Assembly (NCBI GenBank): GCA_965216845.1
Contig: OZ244200.1
Coordinates: forward strand, 2,914,001 to 2,978,000
Source: Panacagrimonas sp965216845
GTDB taxonomy: Bacteria; Pseudomonadota; Gammaproteobacteria; Nevskiales; Nevskiaceae
DNA length: 64,000 nucleotides
Direction of reading: 5' to 3'
Shown: positions 9,266-18,827 of the stretch, piece by piece
Layout of the letters: the number at the start of each line of letters is the position of its first letter
Position numbering within the stretch: position 1 is the first letter of the stretch
Made by a program: the position numbers and the translations under genes
The notes under the pieces: model-generated
Databases searched by the model: none
What the model saw: the letters and a program-made list of their open reading frames with translations, nothing else
Told to the model about the DNA's origin: nothing

Positions 9266-10765
9266 TCAGGCGTGAAACTCGCGGGTTCCCAGCACCTGAT
9301 GATCTTCGTCGGCCGTTTCCAGGTGGACCGAAAAGCCCCAAAGCCGCGCCAGGTGCTTCAAGACTTCCTCGGCTTCCGAAGATAGCGGCCGTTTGCGATT
9401 GCGCCGATGACGCAGCGTCAGCGAGCGGTCGCCCTGCAGATCACAGCGAACGATTTGTATATCCGGCACCTGTTGATCGCGACTGTATTGCTGAGCGAGC
9501 AATGTCCGCAACCGCTTGTAGCCGTTTTCGTTGTGAATGCGGTCCACGCTGAGATATTCATCGTCCTCGTGGTCGGCGATGGCGAACAGATGAAACTCGC
9601 GAATCAGCCGCGGTGACAAATACTGGCTGATGAAGGATTCGTCCTTGTAGTTGCGCATGGCGAAGTCCAGTACCTTGAGCCAGTCCGCACCCGCGATATC
9701 CGGAAACCACTCACGGTCTTCGGCATCCGGCGCTTCGCAGATGCGACGCAGATCGCTCATCATGGCAAAGCCCAGCGCATATGGGTTGATACCGCCAAAA
9801 CCCTGTTCGTCAAAGCCGCGCTGGGCAATGACGTTGGTATGCGACTGCAGCACCTCCAACATGAACCCCGAATCCACCAGACCCTTGTCGAACAGACGAT
9901 TGAGCAAGGTGTAATGCCAAAAGCTGGCCCAGCCTTCATTCATCACCTTGGTCTGGCCCTGCGGATAGAAGTACTGCGCCAGCTTGCGCACAATACGCAC
10001 CAGTTCCCGCTGCCAGGGTTCCAGCCTGGGTGAATGTTTTTCGATGAAGTAGAGCAGGTTTTCCTGTGGCTCGGCCGGAAACTGCGCCGTGTCCGCCTTG
10101 TGGTGACGGCGCTTGCCTTTGGGCACCGTGCGCCACAGATCGTTGAAATGCTGCCAGGCGTACGCCTCACGCTCGCGCAGCCGGGCTTGCTCTTCGTCCG
10201 CCGATAGCGGCGCCGGCCGCCGATAGCGATCTACGCCGTGACTCATCAGCGCGTGACAGGAATCCAGTAAATCTTCTACCTCACGCGCGCCGTAACGCTC
10301 CTCACAATCCAATACATATTTTTTCGCGAATACCATGTAATCGATAATCGCGTCGGCGCTGGTCCATTGACGGAACAGATAATTGCCCTTGAAAAAAGAG
10401 TTGTGCCCATAACAGGCATGAGCGATCACCAGAGCCTGCAGGGCCATGGTATTTTCTTCCATCAAGTACGCAATACAGGGATCTGAGTTAATGACAATCT
10501 CATACGCCAACCCGCGTTGCCCACGCCGATAAGCCTCCTCGTTACGCACGAATTCCTTGCCGTAACTCCAGTGCGGATAACCGATCGGCAAGCCCAGGCT
10601 GGCGTATGCGTCCAGCATTTGCTCACTGGCGATGACCTCGATCTGATTGGCGTAGGTATCCAGCCCGAACTCATTGGCCGCCACATCGTGAATCACGCGG
10701 TCGTAGCGCTCGATCAGGTCGAAAGTCCACTCGGCGCCGGTCGAGAGATATTTCCGGTCGCTCAT
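9266..10765 (-). CDS. ycgB: SpoVR/YcgB family protein
   Basis: 499 residues, the family's normal length. Recognisable conserved blocks include IEVIASEQMLDAYASLGLPIGYPHWSYGK near the start, KVMNEGWASFWHYTLLN in the middle and GINPYALGFAMM. SpoVR acts in spore cortex formation in Bacillus; in Gammaproteobacteria YcgB is a stress-operon protein of unclear biochemistry. The start codon overlaps the yeaH stop by 4 bp (ATGA), so the two are translationally coupled. It is the last gene of the prkA-yeaH-ycgB operon. Confidence 0.95.
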   Translation of the reverse strand: MSDRKYLSTGAEWTFDLIERYDRVIHDVAANEFGLDTYANQIEVIASEQMLDAYASLGLPIGYPHWSYGKEFVRNEEAYRRGQRGLAYEIVINSDPCIAYLMEENTMALQALVIAHACYGHNSFFKGNYLFRQWTSADAIIDYMVFAKKYVLDCEERYGAREVEDLLDSCHALMSHGVDRYRRPAPLSADEEQARLREREAYAWQHFNDLWRTVPKGKRRHHKADTAQFPAEPQENLLYFIEKHSPRLEPWQRELVRIVRKLAQYFYPQGQTKVMNEGWASFWHYTLLNRLFDKGLVDSGFMLEVLQSHTNVIAQRGFDEQGFGGINPYALGFAMMSDLRRICEAPDAEDREWFPDIAGADWLKVLDFAMRNYKDESFISQYLSPRLIREFHLFAIADHEDDEYLSVDRIHNENGYKRLRTLLAQQYSRDQQVPDIQIVRCDLQGDRSLTLRHRRNRKRPLSSEAEEVLKHLARLWGFSVHLETADEDHQVLGTREFHA

Positions 10766-12018
10766 CCGCTGACCTCTCGTTTGAACAATTCGCGCAGCAC
10801 CGGATAAACGTCACCGGCACCGCCCACGCTGCTCATGGCGAAGCGTTCATCCTCAATTCTCGAATAAGCATGCGACAAGGGGCTGAGCCGGCCGCTATCG
10901 TCCGGCACCTCCACATAAGCGTAATAACGCACCAGGGGCATGATCGCCTCGCTCAGCAGCGTGCGACTCTTTTCCGGGTCCGCGCCGAACGCATCGCCAT
11001 CGGACACCTGCGCGCCGTAGATATTGAAACTCTCCGGCGGGTAGCGCGCCTTGACGATGTCCAGCATCAATCGAAGCGCGGACTGCACCACCGTACCACC
11101 GCTCTGGGTACCGTAGAAAAAGGTCTGTTCATCCACTTCTTCGGCATTATCCGTATGACGGATGAACACCAGCTCCACCGTTTCATACTTCCGTGAAAGA
11201 AACAGATAAAGCAACGTGAAAAACCGTTTTGCCAGGTCTTTTTTCTGTTCAGTCATCGACGCCGAAACGTCCATCAGGCAAAACATGACCGCGCGCGAAA
11301 TCGGCAGCGGTTCACGCACCCGATGACGAAACCGAAGGTCGATCTCATCCAGAAAGGGAATCCGTTTGATACGTTGCTCGAGCGTCTGGATCTGCGTTTC
11401 CATTCCGGCCTGGCTCGCCGGATCATCGCTGTGCCGTTCGGCTTGCTTCAGGGCGCTGATCTGCTCGCGCAAGGGGGCCGAAAGGGCGATGCGCCTTGCA
11501 AGCGCATTGCGCAAGGATCGGCTCACAGACAGATTTGCCGGCACGCCGCTGGGCGTAAAACCGGCGCGGTGCCATTTGAACTCGCGCACGTCTCCGAGAA
11601 AATTGCGCGCCATGCGCGGCAGTTCCAGGTCATCGAAAAACAGATGCATGAACTCCTCGCGCGACAGCGAAAAAACGAAGTCATCTTCCACCGCCTGACC
11701 ATCGCCTTCACCGTTGCCAGACCCTGCGCCGTCACCCTGGGATTCTGGGCGACGCAGCTTGTCGCCCTCTGCAAATTCGCGGTTGCCCGGAAACACCTGT
11801 TCGCGATCACCGCCGGGTCCGTGGCGGAACTGGGGTTCGCCGATATCGCGGGTGGGAATACTGACCTCACCCCCCTGCTCCATATCCGTAATGGAACGCT
11901 CGCTGACCAAATCCCCCACCGCGCGCTTGAGCTGCTCCTTGTAACGCCGCAGGAAGCGCTGCCGATTGACGGTATTCTTGTTCCGGTCGTTCAGTCTGCG
12001 ATCGATAATGATGGACAT
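10762..12018 (-). CDS. yeaH: YeaH/YhbH family (DUF444) protein
   Basis: 418 residues. The N-terminus SIIIDRRLNDRNKNTVNRQRFLRRYKEQLKRAV (starting at residue 2) is the family signature. The C-terminal half is a von Willebrand A-like fold with a MIDAS-like DVSASM (near residue 248). YeaH is encoded with the PrkA kinase in many Proteobacteria and takes part in nutrient-stress responses; its activity is unknown. It lies 61 bp downstream of prkA and is coupled to ycgB by a 4-bp overlap. Confidence 0.95.
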   Translation of the reverse strand: MSIIIDRRLNDRNKNTVNRQRFLRRYKEQLKRAVGDLVSERSITDMEQGGEVSIPTRDIGEPQFRHGPGGDREQVFPGNREFAEGDKLRRPESQGDGAGSGNGEGDGQAVEDDFVFSLSREEFMHLFFDDLELPRMARNFLGDVREFKWHRAGFTPSGVPANLSVSRSLRNALARRIALSAPLREQISALKQAERHSDDPASQAGMETQIQTLEQRIKRIPFLDEIDLRFRHRVREPLPISRAVMFCLMDVSASMTEQKKDLAKRFFTLLYLFLSRKYETVELVFIRHTDNAEEVDEQTFFYGTQSGGTVVQSALRLMLDIVKARYPPESFNIYGAQVSDGDAFGADPEKSRTLLSEAIMPLVRYYAYVEVPDDSGRLSPLSHAYSRIEDERFAMSSVGGAGDVYPVLRELFKREVSG

Positions 12019-12079
12019 GGGCGATCCCTGTTTTATCTCACCGCCAAGCCATGATCCCTGAGTTGATGAGCATCACGGA

Positions 12080-14002
12080 TCAGGCGCTCTTTCTGACGCG
12101 CAGATACCACTCCGAGAGCAAGCGCACCTGTTTCTCGGTATAACCCTTGTCCACCATGCGGCTGACAAAGTTTTCATGCTTCTGCCGGTCTTCCGCAGAC
12201 GCCTTGGCGTTGAAGGAAATCACCGGAAGCAAATCTTCTGTGGAAGAAAACATGCGTTTTTCAATCACCTCCCGCAGTTTTTCATAAGAGGTCCACTTCG
12301 GATTCTTGCCGCCGGCCTGCGCACGCGCGCGCAGCACGAAGTTAACGATCTCATTGCGAAAATCCTTCGGATTGGCGATGCCCGCCGGCTTTTCTATTTT
12401 CTCCAGTTCGGCGTTCAGCGCCGAACGGTCGAAGGATTCTCCGGTTTCCTGATCGCGATAATCCTCGTTCTGTATCCAGTAATCGGCAAAGGTCACGTAC
12501 CGATCAAAAATGTTCTGGCCATACTCGGAATAACTTTCCAGGTAAGCGGTTTGAATTTCCTTGCCGATGAATTCGGCATAACGCGGCGCCAGCCAACCCT
12601 TGATGAACTCCAGATAGCGGCGCTGGGTTTCCTGTGGCAGTTGTTCACGCAGCAAGCGTTGTTCGAGCACATACATCAGGTGCACCGGATTGGCCGCCAC
12701 CTCGTGCTGATCGTAGTTGAACACCGCCGACAGCACCTTGTAGGAAAAGCGGGTGGAGATGCCGGTCATCCCTTCGTCCACCCCGGCATAATCTCTATAT
12801 TCCTGATAGGACTTGGCCGATGGATCGGTGTCTTTGAGATTCTCGCCGTCGTAGATCCGCATCTTTGAATAAATGCTGGAATTCTCCGGCTCCTTGAGGC
12901 GGGTCAACACCGAGAACTGGGCAATCATGTCCAGCGTCCCCGGCGCGCAGGGCGCTGCGGACAGCGAGCTGTTCTTCAGCAGTTTCTGGTAAATCTTCAC
13001 CTCTTCTGAAACTTGCAGGCAGTACGGCACCTTGACGATGTAAACCCGGTCCAGGAAGGCCTCGTTGTGCTTGTTGTTGCGAAAGCTCTGCCATTCGCTC
13101 TCGTTGGAGTGCGCCAGCACCACGCCGTTGAAGGGGATGGCGCTGAAACCTTCGGTACCCTTGAAGTTGCCTTCCTGGGTGGCGGTCAACAGCGGGTGCA
13201 ACATCTTGATGGGCGCCTTGAACATTTCCACGAACTCGAGCAGACCCTGATTGGCCAGGCACAGGCCGCCGGAATAGGAATAGGCGTCCGGGTCGTCCTG
13301 GGCATAGGATTCCAGCTTGCGGATGTCCACCTTGCCGACCAGCGAGGAAATATCCTGGTTGTTCTCATCCCCCGGCTCGGTCTTGGTCACCGCGATCTGG
13401 CGCAGCACCGAAGGTTGCACCCGCACCACCTTGAACTGTTCCAGATCACCGTCGAATTCGGTCAGCCGCTTGACCGCCCAGGGCGAGGGCACGCCGCTGA
13501 GATAACGCCGGGGGATACCGAACTCCTTTTCCAGCATCGGGCCGTCACGTTCGGGTGAAAACAAGCCCAGGGGCGACTCGTTGACCGGCGAGCCTTTCAG
13601 CGCATAGATCGGGTATTGCTCCATCAGCGACTTGAGCCGCTCGGCAATGGACGACTTGCCGCCGCCCACCGGCCCCAGCAGATAGAGAATCTGCTTGCGC
13701 TCTTCCAGGCCCTGCGCCGCGTGCTTGAAGAAGGCCACGACCTGCGAGATCACGTCCTCCATGCCGTAGAACTCGCGAAAGGCGGGGTAGCGGTGGATGA
13801 TGCGATTGGAAAAAATGCGCGACAGCCGTGGATCGGTCCGGGTGTCGACGGCTTCGGGCTCGCCGATGGCGGCCAGCATACGTTCGGCTGGAGAAGCGTA
13901 TGCCATCGGATCCTGCCTGCACAAAAGGAGATAGTCCTGCAAAGACATTTCCTCTTCCCGCGCCTGCAGGAACTGCTGCCGGTAAGAATCGAAGATGTCC
14001 AT
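12080..14002 (-). CDS. prkA: PrkA-type AAA+ serine protein kinase (YeaG)
   Basis: 640 residues, matching E. coli YeaG. An AAA+ module holds a Walker A loop (GPVGGGKSS, about residue 112); the C-terminal part is the PrkA kinase-related domain. The ATG follows GGAGG at a 4-base spacing. YeaG is a stress-induced Ser/Thr kinase required for adaptation to nitrogen starvation and other stresses in E. coli. It is the first gene of the operon prkA-yeaH-ycgB. A strong sigma-54 promoter match lies about 160 bp upstream of the start. Confidence 0.95.
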   Translation of the reverse strand: MDIFDSYRQQFLQAREEEMSLQDYLLLCRQDPMAYASPAERMLAAIGEPEAVDTRTDPRLSRIFSNRIIHRYPAFREFYGMEDVISQVVAFFKHAAQGLEERKQILYLLGPVGGGKSSIAERLKSLMEQYPIYALKGSPVNESPLGLFSPERDGPMLEKEFGIPRRYLSGVPSPWAVKRLTEFDGDLEQFKVVRVQPSVLRQIAVTKTEPGDENNQDISSLVGKVDIRKLESYAQDDPDAYSYSGGLCLANQGLLEFVEMFKAPIKMLHPLLTATQEGNFKGTEGFSAIPFNGVVLAHSNESEWQSFRNNKHNEAFLDRVYIVKVPYCLQVSEEVKIYQKLLKNSSLSAAPCAPGTLDMIAQFSVLTRLKEPENSSIYSKMRIYDGENLKDTDPSAKSYQEYRDYAGVDEGMTGISTRFSYKVLSAVFNYDQHEVAANPVHLMYVLEQRLLREQLPQETQRRYLEFIKGWLAPRYAEFIGKEIQTAYLESYSEYGQNIFDRYVTFADYWIQNEDYRDQETGESFDRSALNAELEKIEKPAGIANPKDFRNEIVNFVLRARAQAGGKNPKWTSYEKLREVIEKRMFSSTEDLLPVISFNAKASAEDRQKHENFVSRMVDKGYTEKQVRLLSEWYLRVRKSA

Positions 14003-14332
14003 GTTGCCTCCTAGCGCTTGGTGACTAAATCATTTTCCGGTGCCGAAATGGTCTGGATGCGCGCCCAAAAAAGCTGGTTCGTGGTGCTGGGCATCGACCG
14101 GAAACCGCTTGCAAACATCATGCTCATGGACCCGCTTGCCCTAGACTGAATGAAACCATTGCACATCTCATGCCAACTTTGTAGACACCCGATGCAGCTC
14201 TCAGATTCCGCGATTTTTTCGTTCGTGCCATTCTGCTGCGACTGGTGGATGCGCTGATCCGCCAAGCGGCGCCAATGGCGTGGTTTCTACCGCTGCCTTC
14301 CCTTCAACGCCCCTGTACAGGACAACGATCCG
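14003..14332. other. Divergent regulatory region, prkA / serine hydrolase
   Basis: This 330-bp region lies between the outward-facing prkA and serine-hydrolase genes. It contains the sigma-54 promoter match at 14160-14176 on the minus strand. Any enhancer for its activator would be expected between 14177 and 14332; no clear NtrC-type palindrome was found there. No gene was seen. Confidence 0.6.
14160..14176 (-). promoter_or_regulatory. Sigma-54 (RpoN) promoter for prkA-yeaH-ycgB
   Basis: On the minus strand the site reads TTGGCATGAGATGTGCA. Against the -24/-12 consensus YTGGCACGRNNNTTGCW it matches 12 of 14 defined positions and keeps the obligatory GG-N10-GC spacing. Transcription would start near 14148, giving a leader of about 146 nt before the prkA ATG. 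In E. coli the yeaGH operon is also RpoN/NtrC dependent, which supports the call. Confidence 0.7.
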
Positions 14333-15586
14333 ATGATGTTTGTTTGCCGCCCCAACCGCGTTCGCATCCCGCTTGATCTGGGCCCGGTGACGGTGCGTGA
14401 CGACGCTTCCGAATGCGCGCTGGCGGACACCGACTTGAGCGCCAAAGCGCTGGACGAGATCTGGGCCGCCACCCAGGCGCTGTATCGCAGCGGCTATCAC
14501 CCCATGGTCAGCATCGCACTGCGTCGGCGCGGCAAACTGGTCCTCAATCGCAGTCTCGGGCACCGCATCGGCGCCGGCCCGGACGAGCGTGATGCGGCCG
14601 AGCTTGCCAACCCCGACACGCCGGTGTGCCTGTTTTCCGCCTCCAAGGCCATCAGCGCCATGCTGGCGCACAAACTGGTGGAGAACGGCGTCATCCGCCT
14701 CGAGGATCGTGTGGCGGATTACATTCCCGAATACGGCGTCAACGGCAAGCATCTGACCACCGTGCGCGAGCTGCTTGCGCACCGTGCCGGCATTCCCAGA
14801 ATTCCGATGAAACGGCCTGATCCCGAGATTCTGTTTGACTGGGATGGCGCGGTGCGTCTGTTGGCGCAAGCCAAACCCCTGATGCCGACCGGCACCTCGC
14901 AGGCCTATCACGCCATCACCGCCGGCTACGTGATCGGCGAACTGGTGCGGCGCGCTTCGGGCCGCGAGTTGCGGCCATTGTTGCGCCAGTGGATCGCCGA
15001 ACCCTTGGGCTGCCGATTCATGGATTTTGGCATCGCACAGGAGCATCGCGGGCTGGTCGCGCACAATGCCTTTACCGGGCGTCGTCCGGGCCTGGTGCTC
15101 AACACCGCCGCCCGCCGCGTGCTGGGCATCGAGTTTGAGCGTGTTGCCGAATTATCCAACGCCGATGGGTTCCACAACGCCATCATTCCGGCCGGCAACA
15201 TTTACGCCAGCGCCGATGAGATGTGCCGCTTCTACCAGATGATGCTGGACGGCGGTCGTTGGGGCGAACGACAACTGTTCACGCCCGAAACCATCGCCCA
15301 GGCCACCCGCCCCTTCGGTCGGCTGCGAATCGATCGCAGCCTGATGCTGCCCATGCGTTTTTCCGCCGGTTTCATGCTGGGCGAAAGCCCCATCGGCATG
15401 TACGGCCCCAACTGCCCGCAGGCCTTCGGACACCTGGGATTCATGAGCATCTACGGCTGGGCGGACCCGGCGCGCGACATTTCGGTTTCCATTCTCACCA
15501 CCGGAAAATCCGTCGCCATCGGCAGCCTGGTTCCGGTGATGCGGCTGCTGAGCGCGATCAATCGCTCCTGTACGCCGGTGGCTTAA
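14333..15586 (+). CDS. Serine hydrolase, class C beta-lactamase/esterase fold
   Basis: 417 residues. The SxxK nucleophile motif is FSASK (near residue 102), the conserved tyrosine block is AYHAITAGYVIGELVRR, and a C-terminal FGHLGF takes the place of the KTG-like motif. This combination (Tyr kept but no YSN, HxG instead of KTG) is typical of EstB-like or family VIII esterases and other non-lactamase members. No signal peptide is visible, so it is probably cytoplasmic. AGGA lies upstream of the ATG, with a second ATG immediately after. Substrate unknown. The stop overlaps the stop of the convergent globin gene by 3 bp. Confidence 0.85.
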   Translation: MMFVCRPNRVRIPLDLGPVTVRDDASECALADTDLSAKALDEIWAATQALYRSGYHPMVSIALRRRGKLVLNRSLGHRIGAGPDERDAAELANPDTPVCLFSASKAISAMLAHKLVENGVIRLEDRVADYIPEYGVNGKHLTTVRELLAHRAGIPRIPMKRPDPEILFDWDGAVRLLAQAKPLMPTGTSQAYHAITAGYVIGELVRRASGRELRPLLRQWIAEPLGCRFMDFGIAQEHRGLVAHNAFTGRRPGLVLNTAARRVLGIEFERVAELSNADGFHNAIIPAGNIYASADEMCRFYQMMLDGGRWGERQLFTPETIAQATRPFGRLRIDRSLMLPMRFSAGFMLGESPIGMYGPNCPQAFGHLGFMSIYGWADPARDISVSILTTGKSVAIGSLVPVMRLLSAINRSCTPVA

Positions 15587-16038
15587 GTCATCGTTGCCGG
15601 CCTGGGACCACTGCAGCGGCGACGAATCCTCTCTGCCGGAACGCTCAATTGCACCATCAGGTATTGCTTCAGATCTTCCGGGTAATCCTGTAATTCCAGC
15701 GCTTCTCGCATGCAATCGAGCCACATGTTTTTCTCCACGCCGGTGATCGGCAAATGGCCATGCGCGCCTGGAAGATTGATGGCGCCGTATTTTTCCCGAT
15801 AACGCTTGGGGCCGCCCATCCAGCCGCAAAGAAAACGCGCCAGCTTGTCCGCGGCCAGTTCCGCTTCCGGGTGCCAGTCAAAAATGCGCCGGAATCGTGG
15901 ATCGCTGGACATGATTTTGTAGAAATCATCCACCAGCCGCCGAATGCCGGGCTCGCCTCCGGCGGCCTGAAAAGTGGCGTCCTGGTATCCGTATCGCGGT
16001 TCGCGCTTTTGGCCACTCATGCTTTGGCTTTCGTTCAT
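15583..16038 (-). CDS. Group II truncated hemoglobin
   Basis: About 151 residues from the ATG at 16038; an ATG at 16020 is an alternative. The frame stays open further upstream, but that part overlaps the DUF2845 gene and has no globin character. Globin features are GIRRLVDDFYKIM (helices A/B), FLCGWMGGPKRYREKYG (helix E) and HGHLPITGVEKNMWLDCM, with the proximal His in the HLPI element and a Trp at the usual group II G8 position. Such globins bind O2 or NO, or act in redox chemistry. It lies 19 bp downstream of the DUF2845 gene on the same strand. Confidence 0.85.
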   Translation of the reverse strand: MNESQSMSGQKREPRYGYQDATFQAAGGEPGIRRLVDDFYKIMSSDPRFRRIFDWHPEAELAADKLARFLCGWMGGPKRYREKYGAINLPGAHGHLPITGVEKNMWLDCMREALELQDYPEDLKQYLMVQLSVPAERIRRRCSGPRPATMT

Positions 16039-16057
16039 CGGGTTTTGGGACGATGGA

Positions 16058-16663
16058 TTAAGGATTGAAACCGCGGTCGCCCGACTCGACCCGCGCCACC
16101 TTGCCGTTTTCCAGAACAAGGATGCGCATGCGGTGCTGCCGACCAAAGTTGTAAACCCATTCCTCACGGTACACCTCAACCGGTCGCACGGCCCGCCGAT
16201 GCCCGAACGCGGAGCGTCCCGGATATTGTGAAAGCGTTCGCACAAAGCCTTGCACTTGCCGTGTCAATGGCTCGCCGCAACGCGCGAGCAAGCGATATTT
16301 GCTGATGCCTTCATTCATCGTACTCGGCGCGCAACGACCGGGCGACGATGGCCGGAATCCGTAACCGCCGGTTTCGATGTCCGCCAGCCGACCATTGCGC
16401 ATTTTCAGAACCCGAATCAGCTGATTCGGACCGGGGTTGTAGGTCCAGTGCTCCACCTCCGCCACGGTCGACAGGCCTTGCGGATGCGAGGCGTAGAACA
16501 CATCGCGAAAATCCGGTTCGCCACACACCGCCAACACCTTGGCAGCGCGATCCTCTACGGACACGATACGCGATCCACAGCGCCAGGAGTCAGAACCCTG
16601 CGCGTTCGGCCAATGGGCGATACTGGCCAACAGCAAACCGCCGCACAGCATGCAACGGCTCAA
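16058..16663 (-). CDS. Secreted DUF2845-family protein, internally duplicated
   Basis: About 201 residues from a TTG at 16663 preceded by AGG; an ATG at 16651 is the next option, and both give a hydrophobic signal sequence (CGGLLLASIAHWPNAQG). Two similar halves are visible: CGEPD...VEHWTYNPG...RVLKMRNGRLADIETGGYGF and CGEPL...EEWVYNFG...RILVLENGKVARVESGDRGF. DUF2845 proteins are small secreted or periplasmic proteins of unknown function. The 5' end is divergent from dsbD (starts about 60 bp apart). A longer frame starting at 16771 would overlap dsbD and lacks a leader. Confidence 0.8.
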   Translation of the reverse strand: MSRCMLCGGLLLASIAHWPNAQGSDSWRCGSRIVSVEDRAAKVLAVCGEPDFRDVFYASHPQGLSTVAEVEHWTYNPGPNQLIRVLKMRNGRLADIETGGYGFRPSSPGRCAPSTMNEGISKYRLLARCGEPLTRQVQGFVRTLSQYPGRSAFGHRRAVRPVEVYREEWVYNFGRQHRMRILVLENGKVARVESGDRGFNP

Positions 16664-16724
16664 TTGACCTGAACCTGTTGGCGGATTTCGAGTCACACAC
16701 CCTAAACTACCCCAAGCCTCACCC

Positions 16725-18827
16725 ATGCGCATCCTCCTTGGCCTCATCGCCGGACTGGCCTGCTTCCTCATCAGTACGCTGGTCAGTGCCGCGCCGGTAC
16801 AGCGCGATCACCTTGAAGCTGAACTGATTGCGGAAAACCACGCGCTGAGCGTGGGAGAAACCAACTGGGTGGCGTTGAAATTGCGTCCGGATCCTGGCTG
16901 GCATGTGTACTGGAAAAACCCTGGCGACTCGGGCATCGCCACGCGCCTGCAATGGCAGTTGCCGGACGGCATCGGCGCCGGCGAAATCCATTGGCCCTAC
17001 CCGCATCAACACAAACTCGGCGAGCTGACCAACTACGGTTACGGCGAACAAACCCTGCATCTGGTGCCGCTGCAAGTCACGGCCCGACCGTCCAGCGGTG
17101 AAACCACCTTGAAGGCCAAGGCCAGCTGGCTGGTTTGCGCCGATATTTGCATTCCGGGCGAAGCCGATTTGTCGCTGACGATGCCGGTGATTGACGGCGA
17201 TGCGCAACCCGACCCGGCCTGGGCGCCGGACTTTGCCAAGGTGCACGCTGATTTACCGCAACGCATCGATGGCCTGGCAGCGCGGTTTTCAGTCAGTGAT
17301 GATGATTTTTCCATCGACATCAGCGGTGTGGAGAACCTGCCCGGCGCAAAGGTCGACTTTTATCCGGAACAGAATGACCTGCTGGATCACGCCGCAGCGC
17401 CGCGAGTGGCCTGGACCGAAAACGGATTGCGTTTGAGCCAGGTCGCATCCAGCTATTTTTTCGAGGCGCAGAACCCGGTGGTTGGCGTGCTGGTGATTGA
17501 CGGCGCAGACCAAACGCGCGCCATTACCATCCGTGCCGTACCGGGCGATGTTGCGGCAGTGCCGCAACAGACCGTGGCGACCCAAACCACGGCACCGACC
17601 GCAGCAGCATCGCCGTCCGGCGCTTTGCCGCTGATGCTGGTTTTCGCATTGACCGGCGGCCTGTTGCTCAACCTGATGCCCTGCGTGTTTCCGGTGCTGT
17701 CGCTCAAGGCGCTTTCGGTGGTACGTGCCGGGGATGCGCATCCGGGCGCCCGACGCACGCATGCCCTGGCCTACACCGCTGGCGTGCTGCTCAGCTTTGT
17801 CGCCATCGCCGTCCTGCTGATCGTGCTCAAAGCCGGCGGCGCCGCCTTGGGATGGGGTTTTCATTTGCAGTCCGCCGCCTTTGTCGCCCTGCTCGCCTAC
17901 CTGATGTTCACGGTGGGCCTGAGCTTGTCCGGCGCCATTTCCATTGGCGGACGCTGGATGGGCCTTGGGCAGTCGCTGACGCAAACCCGGGGCTTTTCAG
18001 GTTCGTTTTTCACCGGCGTACTGGCGGTGGTGGTGGCCAGCCCCTGCACCGCGCCATTCATGGGGCCGGCCATGGGCTTGGCCCTTGCCCAGCCCGGCTT
18101 CGGCACGCTGCTGATTTTCATTGCCCTGGGCCTGGGCCTGGCGTTGCCGTTTTTGCTGATTGGTTTCATTCCCCGTCTTGCGGCCTTGTTGCCGCGTCCT
18201 GGCGCCTGGATGGAAGTGTTCAAACAGTTTCTGGCCTTCCCGATGTATCTCACCGCCGTGTGGTTGCTGTGGGTGCTCGGCGGGCTGACGGATCGAAACG
18301 GCATGGCGCTGGCGCTTGTTGGTCTGGTGGCGCTGAGCCTGGGCTTGTGGATGATCCAGCATCGCGCCGTGCTGGCGCGCGCCTTCGCCTTGGCGGTGAT
18401 TGCGCTGGCCGTCGGTTCGGCCTTTGTCCCGCAAGCGGTTTCCATTCCCGGCCCGCTTGTTGCATCGCAGGCCTATTCGGACGCGCGCTTCGAACAACTC
18501 AGACAACAGGGCCGTTCGGTCTTCGTGGACTTCACCGCCGACTGGTGTCTGACCTGCAAGGTCAACGAGCGCGGGGCACTGCAATCGGCCAGCGTCAAAC
18601 AAACCTTTGAGCGAGAAAACGTCGAAGTCTTGATTGCCGACTGGACCCGCGCCGACCCGGAAATCACCACCGTTTTGCAACGCTATGGTCGTAGCGGCGT
18701 GCCCTTGTATCTGGCTTCCGTGCGTGGCGGAGAGCCCCAGGTACTGCCGCAGATTCTGACGCCCGCCATCATCGCTGACGCCTTTGCCGGCAACGGCGCC
18801 AACAAGCTGGCCAAGTCCACCCCATGA
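16725..18827 (+). CDS. dsbD: DsbD/ScsB-type thiol:disulfide interchange reductase
   Basis: 700 residues. Signal peptide (1-22); periplasmic N-terminal domain with a Cys pair (WLVCADICIPGEADLSL, about 145); membrane domain with the two half-sites LMPCVFPVLS and VASPCTAPFMGPAMG (about 320 and 440); C-terminal thioredoxin domain with DWCLTCK near residue 607. This is the DsbD layout that carries electrons from cytoplasmic thioredoxin to periplasmic partners. The N-domain is larger than in classical DsbD and closer to the ScsB type. The stop overlaps the start of the next redoxin gene by 4 bp, which suggests they function together. Confidence 0.9.
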   Translation: MRILLGLIAGLACFLISTLVSAAPVQRDHLEAELIAENHALSVGETNWVALKLRPDPGWHVYWKNPGDSGIATRLQWQLPDGIGAGEIHWPYPHQHKLGELTNYGYGEQTLHLVPLQVTARPSSGETTLKAKASWLVCADICIPGEADLSLTMPVIDGDAQPDPAWAPDFAKVHADLPQRIDGLAARFSVSDDDFSIDISGVENLPGAKVDFYPEQNDLLDHAAAPRVAWTENGLRLSQVASSYFFEAQNPVVGVLVIDGADQTRAITIRAVPGDVAAVPQQTVATQTTAPTAAASPSGALPLMLVFALTGGLLLNLMPCVFPVLSLKALSVVRAGDAHPGARRTHALAYTAGVLLSFVAIAVLLIVLKAGGAALGWGFHLQSAAFVALLAYLMFTVGLSLSGAISIGGRWMGLGQSLTQTRGFSGSFFTGVLAVVVASPCTAPFMGPAMGLALAQPGFGTLLIFIALGLGLALPFLLIGFIPRLAALLPRPGAWMEVFKQFLAFPMYLTAVWLLWVLGGLTDRNGMALALVGLVALSLGLWMIQHRAVLARAFALAVIALAVGSAFVPQAVSIPGPLVASQAYSDARFEQLRQQGRSVFVDFTADWCLTCKVNERGALQSASVKQTFERENVEVLIADWTRADPEITTVLQRYGRSGVPLYLASVRGGEPQVLPQILTPAIIADAFAGNGANKLAKSTP

